A stretch of DNA of 64,000 nt from Nonomuraea sp. SYSU D8015 (GCF_008065375.1 NZ_VJYI01000002.1:806001-870000); one strand, 5' to 3'. Positions 42,974 through 50,909 are shown, numbered from the stretch's first letter. Program-made: numbers and translations. Notes: generated from the sequence alone by a model not told the origin.

Positions 42974-45067
42974 TCATTTGGACGGGGCCAGCGCGGCGAC
43001 CGGCGAGTCGGCCACGCCCAGGCGGCGGGCCGTCTCGAGGAGCTCGCCGAGCGCCGACGACTGCGGGCCCCCGTCCTGGATCAGCTTCATGAGCAGCGCG
43101 GAGACGGTCAGGTTCTTGAGGTCCTCGGTACGCACGCCGCTCACCACGTTCGCGAGGTCGGCCGCCAGGCTGGCCTCACCGTTGACGTAGGGCCGGACGA
43201 TCGCGCCGGCGACCTGCGAGTGGTCCACGAACCCGTCCACGACCTTGCCCGCGGTGATCGAGCCGACGACCCTGTCGAAGAACATCGTGTCGCCGCCCAC
43301 GATGTCGATGTTCGCCTTCGAGAGCCCGGCGGCCAGCACGCTCGCCTGCGACTCGGCCACCTGCCGCGACACGTCGATGTGCCTGAGGCGGATCTCCTTG
43401 TCGGCCTCCAGGCGCAGGCGGTACTCCTCGTGCGCCCTGCTGGCCTCGTCGAGCGCCGCGAGCGCGGCCGCCTTCTCGGTGAGACCCTCGGCCTCGGCCT
43501 TGAGCTTCTCGCCCACCGCGGCCGCGCCGGCGAGCGCCATCGCCTGCTCGCCCTCGGCCTGGGCCTTGAGCCGCTCGCCCTCGACGACCGCCATCGCCTT
43601 GGCGCCCTCGGCCTCGGCGGAGAGCTTCTCCTTGAGCGCCACGGCCTCGGCGCGGCCGACCTTCTCGATGGCCTCGGCGTCGCGCTCCTTGACCTGGACC
43701 TGCGCCAGGCCGGCGGCGGCGGACTCGGCCTGGATGCCCTCGGCAAGCCGGATCTTGGCCCGGGTCTCCAGCTCGGCGGCCTGCTGCCGGGCCTCGGCGA
43801 GCACGAGCTCCTCGCGGGCCTTGAACTTGGACGCGGCCTCCGCGGCCTCGGCGGCCTTGATGTCCTTGACCAGGTTCTCCTGGGCCTCGGCCTCGGCGGC
43901 GATGATGACCTGCTGGCGGGTGCGCTCGGCCTCCTCGACCACGCGCAGCCGCTTGATCGACTCCTCCTGCTCGGCCACGGTCTTGTCCACCGCGATGCGC
44001 TCGCGGATGACCTCGGCGATCGCCCGCTTCTCGGTCTCGACCTCCTTGTCCTTGGCGATGCGCGACAGCTCGGTCTCGCGCTCGCGGGCGATGACCTCGA
44101 GGACGCGGTCCTTCTCGATGCGCTCGGACTCGATGGCGATCACGCGCTCGCGGTTCTTCGTGGCGACCGCGATCTCGCGGTCCTTGTTCTCGTGCTGGAC
44201 GCCGATCTGCTCGTCGGTCCTGATGTGCGCGGTCTGGGCGCGCAGCCGCTCCTCGGCCTGCACGCGGGCGATCTCCGCCTCCTCGCGGGCCTTGACGGTC
44301 TCGATCTCGCGCCTCTGCTTCATCTCGGCGTCGGCCTGGCGGCGCTGCAGCTCGAGGATGGCCTCCTTCGCGTCCACGTTCTGGCGGGTGATCTCCTTCT
44401 CCTCGTTGCGCTGGAACTCGTTGGTGCGCACGTGCTCGATCGCCGTCAATTCGGTGATCTTGCGGATGCCCTGCGCGTCGAGGATGTTGTTCTTGTCGAG
44501 CTGGTGGAGCCCGGTCTGCTCCAGGTAGTCGATGGCGGCGTCTTCCAGGCTGTAGCCGTTGAGGTCGGTGCCGATGAGCCGGACGATCTCGTCGCGGAAC
44601 TCGTCGCGCTTGGTGTAGAGGTCGACGAAGTCGAGCTGCTTGCCGGCGGTCTTGAGCGCCTCGGAGAACTTGGCGTTGAACAGCGCCTGCAGCGTGGTCT
44701 CGTCGCTGGCGCGCGCGGTGCCGATGGCCTGGGCGACCTTGATGACGTCCTCGGCGGTCTTGTTCACGCGAACGAAGAACGTGATCTTGATGTCGGCTCT
44801 GATGTTGTCCCGGCAGATCAGGCCCTCGCGGCCGGTGCGCTCGATCTCGATCGTCTTCACCGAGATGTCCATGATCTCGGCCTTGTGGACGACGGGCAGG
44901 ACCACGGCGCCGGTGAACGTCACGTCGACCTTGTTGACCTTCGACACGATCAGTGCCTTGCCCTGCTCGACCTTTCGGAAAAGCCGGGCGATGAGGATGA
45001 GGATGCCGATCACGATGATCAGGACGACTGCGAGGAAAACGCCGAAGCCGGTTGAGATGACGTCCAT
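42974..45067 (-). CDS. Flotillin (YqiK-like SPFH protein)
   Basis: 697 residues from ATG 45067, whose first base is the last base of the upstream stop (TGATG). An N-terminal membrane helix (about 8-30, VFLAVVLIIVIGILILIARLF) precedes the SPFH/band-7 domain (about 35-230, GKALIVSKVNKVDVTFTGAVVLPVVHKAEIMDIS). A very long Glu/Ala-rich coiled coil (about 230-560, repeats of EAE, AEARQQAAELE, AEGEQAMALAG) and a C-terminal domain follow. Flotillins form membrane-scaffold rings. Most similar in layout to E. coli YqiK, whose partner is the NfeD-like YqiJ, as here. Confidence 0.95.
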   Translation of the reverse strand: MDVISTGFGVFLAVVLIIVIGILILIARLFRKVEQGKALIVSKVNKVDVTFTGAVVLPVVHKAEIMDISVKTIEIERTGREGLICRDNIRADIKITFFVRVNKTAEDVIKVAQAIGTARASDETTLQALFNAKFSEALKTAGKQLDFVDLYTKRDEFRDEIVRLIGTDLNGYSLEDAAIDYLEQTGLHQLDKNNILDAQGIRKITELTAIEHVRTNEFQRNEEKEITRQNVDAKEAILELQRRQADAEMKQRREIETVKAREEAEIARVQAEERLRAQTAHIRTDEQIGVQHENKDREIAVATKNRERVIAIESERIEKDRVLEVIARERETELSRIAKDKEVETEKRAIAEVIRERIAVDKTVAEQEESIKRLRVVEEAERTRQQVIIAAEAEAQENLVKDIKAAEAAEAASKFKAREELVLAEARQQAAELETRAKIRLAEGIQAESAAAGLAQVQVKERDAEAIEKVGRAEAVALKEKLSAEAEGAKAMAVVEGERLKAQAEGEQAMALAGAAAVGEKLKAEAEGLTEKAAALAALDEASRAHEEYRLRLEADKEIRLRHIDVSRQVAESQASVLAAGLSKANIDIVGGDTMFFDRVVGSITAGKVVDGFVDHSQVAGAIVRPYVNGEASLAADLANVVSGVRTEDLKNLTVSALLMKLIQDGGPQSSALGELLETARRLGVADSPVAALAPSK

Positions 45068-45618
45068 CAAAGCTCGCTTTCGTAGGGCATGACCCAGAAG
45101 AATTCGCCGTCTGCGTCGTATTCGAAGATGAGTGCTTTGTCGCCGCGAGCGAGGCGGTCCTGCCCCGTCGTGCGCACCTGCACGACCGCGGACGAGCCGT
45201 CGGCGGCGGTGACCTCGGCCTGGCCGAAGTCGTGAGTGGCCGAGCCGGTGCGTATGACGCACATCTGACCGACGAAGTCGCCGCGCGAGGCCCGGTCCCC
45301 TTCGGGGAACAGCCTGCGCAGCGGAACCAGCAGGCCACGGGTGGCCAGCCAGGCCCCGCCCGCGGCGGCGAAGGGGACGGCGAGCAGCAGCCCGCCGCCC
45401 ACGACCACGCTGCCGACCAGACAGAGCAGCCAGGCCAGCGCGATCAGCAGCGACAGCGCGACCCCGGCGGGGACTCCCCCGAGTCCCAGCCAGGCGGCGT
45501 CGTCATCCAGCTCGAACAGACCGGTGATGACCACCAGCCAATAGCCGGCGACCACAAGAAGAAGGAAGCTGAAAATGACCGTCGGAAAGCTCAGTGCGGT
45601 GTCTAAGAACTCGCCCAT
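45067..45618 (-). CDS. NfeD/YqiJ-like membrane protein with OB fold
   Basis: 183 residues from ATG 45618 with GAGG close upstream. Three hydrophobic helices (about 12-37, 51-75, 77-95) are followed by a cytoplasmic or periplasmic OB-fold domain (about 110-183, DFVGQMCVIRTGSATHDFGQAEVTAADGSSAVVQVRTTGQDRLARGDKALIFEYD). This is the YqiJ arrangement, a flotillin partner; NfeD-type OB domains bind flotillin-like proteins. It is the promoter-proximal gene of the operon and overlaps the flotillin start by 1 nt. Confidence 0.88.
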   Translation of the reverse strand: MGEFLDTALSFPTVIFSFLLLVVAGYWLVVITGLFELDDDAAWLGLGGVPAGVALSLLIALAWLLCLVGSVVVGGGLLLAVPFAAAGGAWLATRGLLVPLRRLFPEGDRASRGDFVGQMCVIRTGSATHDFGQAEVTAADGSSAVVQVRTTGQDRLARGDKALIFEYDADGEFFWVMPYESEL

Positions 45619-45712
45619 CCCGCCTCGGTGCCCATCCCCCGTGTGATGTCCTGTCGGACTATATCGAGATAAAGCGCGAGTAAAACAGAAAGTTCCCGAA
45701 TGAGTCTGGCAG

Positions 45713-45743
45713 TTGACCTCAACCATGGTTGAGGTAGCAGGCT
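45713..45743 (+). promoter_or_regulatory. SoxR box and leaderless promoter of the MDR oxidoreductase
   Basis: -35 TTGACC (45713-45718) overlaps the perfect 18-bp palindrome CCTCAACCATGGTTGAGG (45717-45734). A -10 CAGGCT at 45738-45743 gives a 19-bp spacer, the long spacing that MerR-family activators such as SoxR need. It ends 7 nt before ATG 45751, so the message is probably leaderless. SoxR sites in E. coli and Pseudomonas have the same CCTCAA-TTGAGG form. Confidence 0.85.
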
Positions 45744-45750
45744 TGGCCGC

Positions 45751-46677
45751 ATGAGCGACGTGATGAGGGCGGCGGCCTTCGCCGAGCCCGGCGGTCCGGA
45801 AGTGCTGAAAGTGATGGAGCTCCCCGCTCCCCAGGCGGGGCCGGGGCAGGTACGCGTGCGGGTGAAGGCGGCCGGGGTGCAGCCGTTCGACACGGCGGTG
45901 CGGCAGGGCTGGTTGCCGCCGTACCTGTCCGCGACGGACTATCCGCGGATCCCCGGCAACGAGTTCGCGGGCGTGGTGGATCAGGTGGGCGAGGGCGTGA
46001 CCGGGGTGTCGGTGGGGGACGAGGTGCTGGGGTTCTCGGCGCTGTTCTCCTACGCCAAGTACATCGTGGTCCCGGGGACGGACGTGGCGCCCAAGCCCGC
46101 GGGCGTGCCGTGGGAGGTGGCCGGCGGGCTGACGTCGGGCGTGCAGACGGCCGAACTCGCCCTCGACGGGCTCGGCGTCAAGGAGGGAGAGACGCTGCTC
46201 GTGCACGGCGCGGCCGGGTCAGTGGGAACGGCGGCGGTGCAGATCGCGAGGATGCGCGGGGCCACGGTGATCGGCACGGCCCGCGAGGTGAACCACGACT
46301 ATCTGCGTGACCTTGGCGCGATCCCAGTCGTCTACGGGGAGGGGCTGGCCGACCGGGTGCGCGCGCTCGCGCCCGGCGGGGTGGACGCGGCCCTGGACGG
46401 AGCCGGAGGGCACGCGCTCGAGGTCTCGCTCGAACTCGTCCCCGAGCGAGGGCGGATCGTCACGCTGGTCGAGCACGGCAAGGCGGAGGAGCTCGGGGTG
46501 AAGCTCGTCCAGGGCGTCCGTACGGCCGAGCGGCTCGGGCGTTACGCCAGGCTGTATGCCGAGGGCCGGTTCAAGTTCCCGGTGCGGAGGGCGTACCGGC
46601 TGGAGGAGGCGGCGGACGCGCACCGGGAGATCGAGACCGGGCACGGCGCAGGCAAGATCGTCCTTCAGATCGGCTGA
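45751..46677 (+). CDS. NADP-dependent quinone-oxidoreductase-type MDR protein
   Basis: 308 residues of the zinc-free medium-chain dehydrogenase group (quinone oxidoreductase). GROES-like part: MRAAAFAEPGGPEVLKVMELPAPQAGPGQVRVRVKAAGVQPFD. Nucleotide-binding loop: LLVHGAAGSVGTAAVQIARMRGATVIGTA. Likely reduces quinones or enones with NADPH. The SoxR box upstream fits the SoxR regulon of Streptomyces, where a quinone oxidoreductase-type gene is a known member. No soxR gene is in this window. Confidence 0.93.
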   Translation: MSDVMRAAAFAEPGGPEVLKVMELPAPQAGPGQVRVRVKAAGVQPFDTAVRQGWLPPYLSATDYPRIPGNEFAGVVDQVGEGVTGVSVGDEVLGFSALFSYAKYIVVPGTDVAPKPAGVPWEVAGGLTSGVQTAELALDGLGVKEGETLLVHGAAGSVGTAAVQIARMRGATVIGTAREVNHDYLRDLGAIPVVYGEGLADRVRALAPGGVDAALDGAGGHALEVSLELVPERGRIVTLVEHGKAEELGVKLVQGVRTAERLGRYARLYAEGRFKFPVRRAYRLEEAADAHREIETGHGAGKIVLQIG

Positions 46678-46739
46678 CGGACTTCAGGTCGGCTGACGGA
46701 CTTCAGGTCGGCTGACGGACTCAGATCCGCTGGCGGACG
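46666..46739. repeat. 19-bp tandem repeat, about four copies
   Basis: Three near-identical 19-bp units CAGRTCGGCTGACGGACTT (46666-46684, 46685-46703, 46704-46721) are followed by a degenerate unit (46722-46739, two mismatches). The first holds the MDR stop codon and the last lies in the 3' end of the opposite kinase gene. It sits between two convergent genes. Confidence 0.85.
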
Positions 46740-47635
46740 GCCTCGGCCACGGTGAGGCCGATCTCATTGAGTTGGCGCTCGCCGTCCTCCACGTCCCACA
46801 GGGCGTTCTGCAGCACCCGGCCCAGCGTCCAGCCGGCCGCCCGCTGCGGGTCGAGGCCCAGCCCGTCGACCATCACATCGAAGCGGCGCAGCACCGCCCT
46901 CGGCACGTCACCGGTCGCGACCACGTCGTCCCACCGGTTCCACAGGGCGGGCGCCAGGTCGAACCCCGGGTCGCCGGCCAGCGGCTTGGGGTCGATGGAC
47001 AGCCATGGCTCCCGGTCGGCCGCCAGCACGTTGTCGTAGTGCAGATCCCAGTGCAGCAGCCGGTCGCCGGGCTCGGCGACGAGTTCGGCGACCGCGTCCG
47101 CGCACCACCGCAGCCAGTGGCGGTCCCGCTCGCGCGGTAGCTTCGTGACGGCCTCGGGCACGTCGTCGAGCATGGCCTGGGCGATGTCCCCGAGGCGGCG
47201 CATGCCATCAGGCGCGGGATGGGCGACGAGCCGGGCGAGCAACTCGGTAAGGATCTTCAACGCCCCGATGTCGTCGGGCATCGCCGACAGCGGGCGGTCG
47301 GCGTGCAGCCGTTCCAGCAGCAGGGTGCCGGTCTCGGGGTCGGAGTCGAGCAGCAGGACCGACGCGTCCCCGTCCCACGTGCGCAGTCCCATCGCCTCGG
47401 TGGTGTTCTCGTCGGTGACGGGCTGCAGCTTGAGCGCGGCCTTCGTCCCGTCCGCGCGGATCACGGGCAGCACGAGGGACACCACGCCATGCCCTGGCTC
47501 GCCGTCGAGCCGCAGGTCCCATTCCTCCAGGTACCGCTCGGCCAGCGCGGGAAGCCCGGCCGACCAGGCGCGTCCGGCCTCCCCTTCGTACTTGATGTGT
47601 GATTCCGTCAACGCCTCCGGCACCTTGATCCTCAT
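46721..47635 (-). CDS. Aminoglycoside/hydroxyurea phosphotransferase-like kinase
   Basis: 304 residues of the APH(6)/streptomycin 6-kinase-like group of small-molecule kinases. Key motifs: LLLERLHADRPL, catalytic HWDLHYDNVL (Asp base with His and Asn) and the metal-binding IDPKPLAGDPGFDLAPALWNRWDD (DxD-type). Family members phosphorylate streptomycin or hydroxyurea, but many are of unknown substrate and resistance should not be assumed. The 3' end carries a degenerate copy of the 19-bp repeat. The gene is monocistronic. Confidence 0.88.
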   Translation of the reverse strand: MRIKVPEALTESHIKYEGEAGRAWSAGLPALAERYLEEWDLRLDGEPGHGVVSLVLPVIRADGTKAALKLQPVTDENTTEAMGLRTWDGDASVLLLDSDPETGTLLLERLHADRPLSAMPDDIGALKILTELLARLVAHPAPDGMRRLGDIAQAMLDDVPEAVTKLPRERDRHWLRWCADAVAELVAEPGDRLLHWDLHYDNVLAADREPWLSIDPKPLAGDPGFDLAPALWNRWDDVVATGDVPRAVLRRFDVMVDGLGLDPQRAAGWTLGRVLQNALWDVEDGERQLNEIGLTVAEAVRQRI

Positions 47636-47788
47636 GTCTCCAGTCTGCCCTGGGGCAGGGGGCTAGGGCTTCCTCTTATCCACGCCCTGCGGTGCCGCGT
47701 GGCGCTGCGCCGCCGTAGATTCACGCCGTGGGTCCAGACCGAGACCTCACGTTGACAGGATTTGCCGGTAAGTGACCGCGAGCTTACG

Positions 47789-47827
47789 GGAAAGGAAAAT
47801 GTGCCGCTACACTGCGGTTTCCTTTCC
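47789..47827. terminator. Hairpin GGAAAGGAAA/TTTCCTTTCC
   Basis: A perfect 10-bp stem (47789-47798 with 47818-47827) and an inner CCGC/GCGG stem enclose a 6-nt loop, with a 5-nt bulge. It stands upstream of both flanking genes, so it is either a leader structure or a stray terminator; which is not clear. Confidence 0.45.
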
Positions 47828-47893
47828 TGCTCTGCTGGATGTGCGGAAAGCCCCGCCATACCGCCGACGGTCAACCTTGCCTACCGCAGCCGG

Positions 47894-47921
47894 TTGACAG
47901 CGGCAGATCGGCTACCGCATT
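47894..47921 (+). promoter_or_regulatory. Candidate promoter for the beta/gamma-crystallin-like gene
   Basis: TTGACA at 47894-47899 and CGCATT at 47916-47921 are separated by 16 bp. The -35 is perfect and lies within a GTCAACC/GGTTGAC inverted repeat; the -10 is weak. Transcription from here would give a leader of about 95 nt. Confidence 0.3.
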
Positions 47922-48020
47922 CGTTCGAGCGGGAGGTCGACTTCGAGTTTGATTTCAAATCATCAAATTTTGCCTACCTTGAGGAGCGGCCCATCCTGCC
48001 TTGAGCGAAAGGATTCCATC

Positions 48021-48407
48021 GTGAAAGTCAAACGTGTCCTCGCCGCATGCGCGCTTTCCGGCGCCGCGGCACTGGGCGTCGTAGTCACGGCACCGCCCGC
48101 GCAGGCGGACATCTGGCTGTACGAGTGGCGGGACTTCGACTTCGCCGGCGGAGACAAGTGGTTCGACTGCTGTGACCGCGACTTCTCCAACGACACCTTC
48201 GACAACGGTCGTCCGCTGGACAACCAGGTCACCTCGATCGAGAACTACCCGATCGAGGCCAATGAGTGGAGCCAGGTGCTCAACCTCTACCGCAACCCCG
48301 GCTACACCGGCTGGATGCTCGATCTCGGGCCGGATGAAAAGGTCGCCGATCTGGGCGCCCTCGGCCTGAACAACATGGCTTCCTCGGTGCGATACGAGAC
48401 TCAGTAG
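48021..48407 (+). CDS. Secreted beta/gamma-crystallin-fold small protein
   Basis: 128 residues from GTG 48021, with AAAGGA 7 nt upstream. A signal peptide ends near residue 29 (LGVVVTAPPAQA-DIW). The mature part (YEWRDFDFAGGDKWFD, DNQVTSIENYPIEANEW, LYRNPGYTGWMLDLGPDEKVADLGALGLNNMASSVRY) has the Greek-key pattern of beta/gamma-crystallins, Y/FxxxxFxG and SSxxNY-like repeats, as in the peptidase-inhibitor I36 group. Its role, perhaps calcium binding or protease inhibition, is not shown. A terminator follows. Confidence 0.75.
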   Translation: MKVKRVLAACALSGAAALGVVVTAPPAQADIWLYEWRDFDFAGGDKWFDCCDRDFSNDTFDNGRPLDNQVTSIENYPIEANEWSQVLNLYRNPGYTGWMLDLGPDEKVADLGALGLNNMASSVRYETQ

Positions 48408-48429
48408 CCGAGCCCGCGGTTCCGGCCGC

Positions 48430-48461
48430 CCCTTCCCGCCGTCCCGGCGGCGGGAAGGGGA
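48430..48461 (+). terminator. Strong intrinsic terminator
   Basis: A perfect 13-bp stem, CCCCTTCCCGCCG and CGGCGGGAAGGGG, with a 6-nt loop, starts 23 nt after the crystallin-like stop codon. Together with its strength this fits a rho-independent terminator with no T-tract. Confidence 0.85.
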
Positions 48462-48481
48462 TCTTCAGGAGGTTCTCTCAG

Positions 48482-49393
48482 GTGCGTTTCTTTCACCCTC
48501 GGTTTTTCCTGCGTCCGCGTATCGTCATCGGCTTCGGCCTGGTCGCGACGGCCGTCTTCGGCTGCCAATCCTCACCCGCGGAAAATGGAGAGCCGCCCAT
48601 CGCCGTGTCCACTCCCCGCAGCGACCGGGAAATCCGCCTGCCGTTGGACGGTTACTATGCCACGCCGGAGCAGACACTTTCCATGAGACGGGCCCACCGG
48701 CTGCTGCTGGCCTCATGTATGCAACGGTTCGGATTCCGCTGGAACGCCCCGGAGCCGCAGCCGTCCACATTCATTCCCCGGCTGTATCGCAGATTCCTCT
48801 ACACGCCTCCCGACCAGGCGGCGGAATATGGGTACCACCGTCCCGACCATCTGAAGGACGAGCCCGCCAACGATAACGGCCAGGGAGCCAAACCCTCACC
48901 CGACCAGCAACTGGTGCTGTCCGGGCGGGGCGCGAGCTCACTTCGCGGCACGCCCATCCCAGAGGGCGGGTGCTACGGGGAGGCCGACCGCAAGCTCGCC
49001 ACAGGCGCTCCGCACGCACCGGACGACGTGATCGCACGGCTCCACCTGGAATCGACCCGGCGCGCCGAGGCCGACAGCCGCTTCAAGGCGGTCACCACCA
49101 GGTGGAGCGCCTGTATGAGGGGGCAGGGGTACGACTACCGCTCGCCCTCCCACGCCAACGACGATCCGCGCTGGTGGTCGGGGAAGACCGCCACACCCGA
49201 CGAGATCGAGGTCAGCCTGGCCGACGTGCGCTGCAAGCAGCAGGTGAACTACCTCGGCGTGGCCGCGGCGGTCACCGCGGCGTACCAGCAGCGGCTGATC
49301 GAGGACAACGCCGAGGTGGTGCGCGCGTACCGCAAGGCGCTGGATGTCCAGGTCCGCAACGCCGCGCGGGTGCTCTCGGGCGCGCTCTTCTAA
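48482..49393 (+). CDS. Putative lipoprotein of unknown function
   Basis: 303 residues from GTG 48482, with AGGAGG 9 nt upstream, directly after the terminator. The N-terminus MRFFHPRFFLRPRIVIGFGLVATAVFGC is a lipoprotein signal with lipobox Cys28 (VFGC). The rest is soluble and charged with Cys pairs near the middle and end (SCMQRFGF, GGCYGE, SACMRGQGY, DVRCKQQ) and C-terminal helices. I do not recognise a family, though similar proteins with paired Cys occur in actinomycetes. Probably surface-exposed. Confidence 0.75.
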   Translation: MRFFHPRFFLRPRIVIGFGLVATAVFGCQSSPAENGEPPIAVSTPRSDREIRLPLDGYYATPEQTLSMRRAHRLLLASCMQRFGFRWNAPEPQPSTFIPRLYRRFLYTPPDQAAEYGYHRPDHLKDEPANDNGQGAKPSPDQQLVLSGRGASSLRGTPIPEGGCYGEADRKLATGAPHAPDDVIARLHLESTRRAEADSRFKAVTTRWSACMRGQGYDYRSPSHANDDPRWWSGKTATPDEIEVSLADVRCKQQVNYLGVAAAVTAAYQQRLIEDNAEVVRAYRKALDVQVRNAARVLSGALF

Positions 49394-49528
49394 GGCATTG
49401 ACGGCACTATCTGGACGAGAGCCCGGCCCGACCATACCGCTCGGGCTGCCCGGCTCGGCCTACGCTCTGCCGATCGGGCCGGAGGCGCCGGCACATCGGT
49501 GGATTCGACAATCAAGGTGGAGGTACTC

Positions 49529-50782
49529 GTGCGGTTATCTCGGACAATTCGGACGATCGGGGCTGGGGCCACGGCGGTGATGGCGTCGGTCGTCCTCACC
49601 GCCTCTCCCGCCGTCGCCGACCAGGCGCCGACGTACACCTTCCACACGCAGTCCCTGTGGAAGCAGATCGTCACCCAAGACCCGAACACCGGCGAGCGGC
49701 AGGAGACCTGCTTCCGCCTGCCCGCGGTGGTGAAGACCAAGCGCAACGTGCTGCTCGCCTTCGCCGAGCGGCGGAACAAGTCGTGCGCCGACCACGGCGT
49801 GTTCGACGTGGTCATGCGGCGCTCCCTCAACAACGGCGTCGACTGGGAAACCAGCCGGCCGGTCGTGCCGAGCAAGCCGGGGGAGGTCCTGCAGGGCAAC
49901 GCGACGGTGGTGGCCGACCTGGCCGATCTGCCGGACGACTCCCAGGAAGGCAAGGTGTTCCTGTTCACCACCTCCGAGCCGGCCGCGGACCGGACCACGC
50001 CGCGCAAGCCGGCGGTCCGGGTCAGCGCCGACGACGGGAAGACCTGGTCGGCGCCGACGGACCTGTCGAACGTGATCAAGGCTCCGGCGGGGGCCGCCGA
50101 CTGGTTCGCCACCGGCCCGGGACACGGCATCCAGAAGGCGCGCGAGCCGCACAAAGGACGGCTGGTGGTGCCGGTCTACTTCGCCGTCGGCGACCGGCAG
50201 AGCGTCAGGCTGATCTACAGCGACGACCACGGAGGGAACTGGCGCATCGGCGCCACCGCCACGTACAGCAAGTCAGTGCTGAAGCTCAGTGAGCCGACGC
50301 TGGTCGAGCAGACCGACGGCGGCATCCTGGTGATCGCCCGCAACGGTGCGCTCGACGAGCCCACCTCCGTGCAGGGGATGGCCCGGGGCGTCAGCCGCGA
50401 CGGCGGCGACACCTTCCACGGCGACTTCCGCGTCGACACCTCCATCACCGCCCCGCCCACCCACCCGTCCACGCTGCGCCAGCGCTGGGGCACCAGCTCG
50501 TACAGCCGCATCCTGCTCTCGGCCCCCGCCACACCGAAGACCAACAACAACCCCCGGGGCATGAACGTGCGGTCGTCATTCGACGAGGGCACGACGTGGC
50601 GCGACTACAACGGCACCCTCAATCCCAAGGGCGTGCGCATCGACGACGACTTTGCCGCGTACTCGGACATGGTTCTGATCGGCAACGGCGCGATCGGCGT
50701 GTTGTACGAAGCGGGCGAGAACCGCTTCCGCGATGAGATCCGCTGGAACTGGTTCTGGGAAAGCGCCCTCGGCCTCCCCTAG
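49529..50782 (+). CDS. Secreted exo-alpha-sialidase (GH33-like)
   Basis: 417 residues from GTG 49529, GGTGGAGG 5 nt upstream. Signal peptide to about residue 30 (VVLTASPAVA-D). Sialidase features: the FRIP-like CFRLPAVVKTKRN (arginine triad start) and five Asp-box-like turns (SLNNGVDW, SADDGKTW, YSDDHGGNW, SRDGGDTF, SSFDEGTTW). Such enzymes release terminal sialic acids from glycoconjugates; actinomycete members may act on other keto-sugars. The region downstream (50783-50909) has no gene. Confidence 0.9.
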   Translation: MRLSRTIRTIGAGATAVMASVVLTASPAVADQAPTYTFHTQSLWKQIVTQDPNTGERQETCFRLPAVVKTKRNVLLAFAERRNKSCADHGVFDVVMRRSLNNGVDWETSRPVVPSKPGEVLQGNATVVADLADLPDDSQEGKVFLFTTSEPAADRTTPRKPAVRVSADDGKTWSAPTDLSNVIKAPAGAADWFATGPGHGIQKAREPHKGRLVVPVYFAVGDRQSVRLIYSDDHGGNWRIGATATYSKSVLKLSEPTLVEQTDGGILVIARNGALDEPTSVQGMARGVSRDGGDTFHGDFRVDTSITAPPTHPSTLRQRWGTSSYSRILLSAPATPKTNNNPRGMNVRSSFDEGTTWRDYNGTLNPKGVRIDDDFAAYSDMVLIGNGAIGVLYEAGENRFRDEIRWNWFWESALGLP

Positions 50783-50909
50783 CGCTCCAGAAGAACGAGC
50801 CCCAGAGGGACGTCAGAGCCGCTGGAGAGGCGATCACGCGAAATGTGGGCCTGGACCCTCACCACCTCCGCGGTGTCCCGGAGATCGGCGGGCGGGTGCG
50901 GGGGCCGGG

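Larger units (their letters stand above)
47636..48020. other. 385-bp intergenic region with structured RNA-like elements and promoter
   Basis: No gene is supported. Features: GTAAG/CTTAC stem near 47768-47787, a hairpin at 47789-47827, an inverted repeat GTCAACC/GGTTGAC (47870-47898) overlapping TTGACA (47894), and an AT-rich patch with GATTTCAAATC (47951-47961) 60 nt before the next start. It probably holds the promoter and leader of the secreted protein gene and upstream signals of the kinase gene. Confidence 0.55.

Noticed and set aside
42948..42977. ATG at 42977 (ATGA overlap with flotillin stop) as the main AAA+ start
   Set aside because: Kept as an alternative only; the ATG at 42947 has AGGGG close upstream and family members seem to start near GTYEVLR.
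43220..45055. 611-residue plus-strand frame opposite flotillin, Leu/Gly/Asp-rich
   Set aside because: Its repetitive look mirrors the coiled-coil repeats of flotillin; no start signal and no motif.
46666..46739. 19-bp repeats as a CRISPR array
   Set aside because: Units are directly adjacent with no unique spacers, and no cas gene is present.
46721..47635. Calling the kinase a streptomycin resistance gene
   Set aside because: The fold and motifs fit, but substrate in this family cannot be read from sequence by eye, so no resistance name is given.
47762..48004. 80-residue plus-strand frame before the crystallin-like gene
   Set aside because: No ribosome-binding site or motif; it spans several dyads and promoter-like elements.
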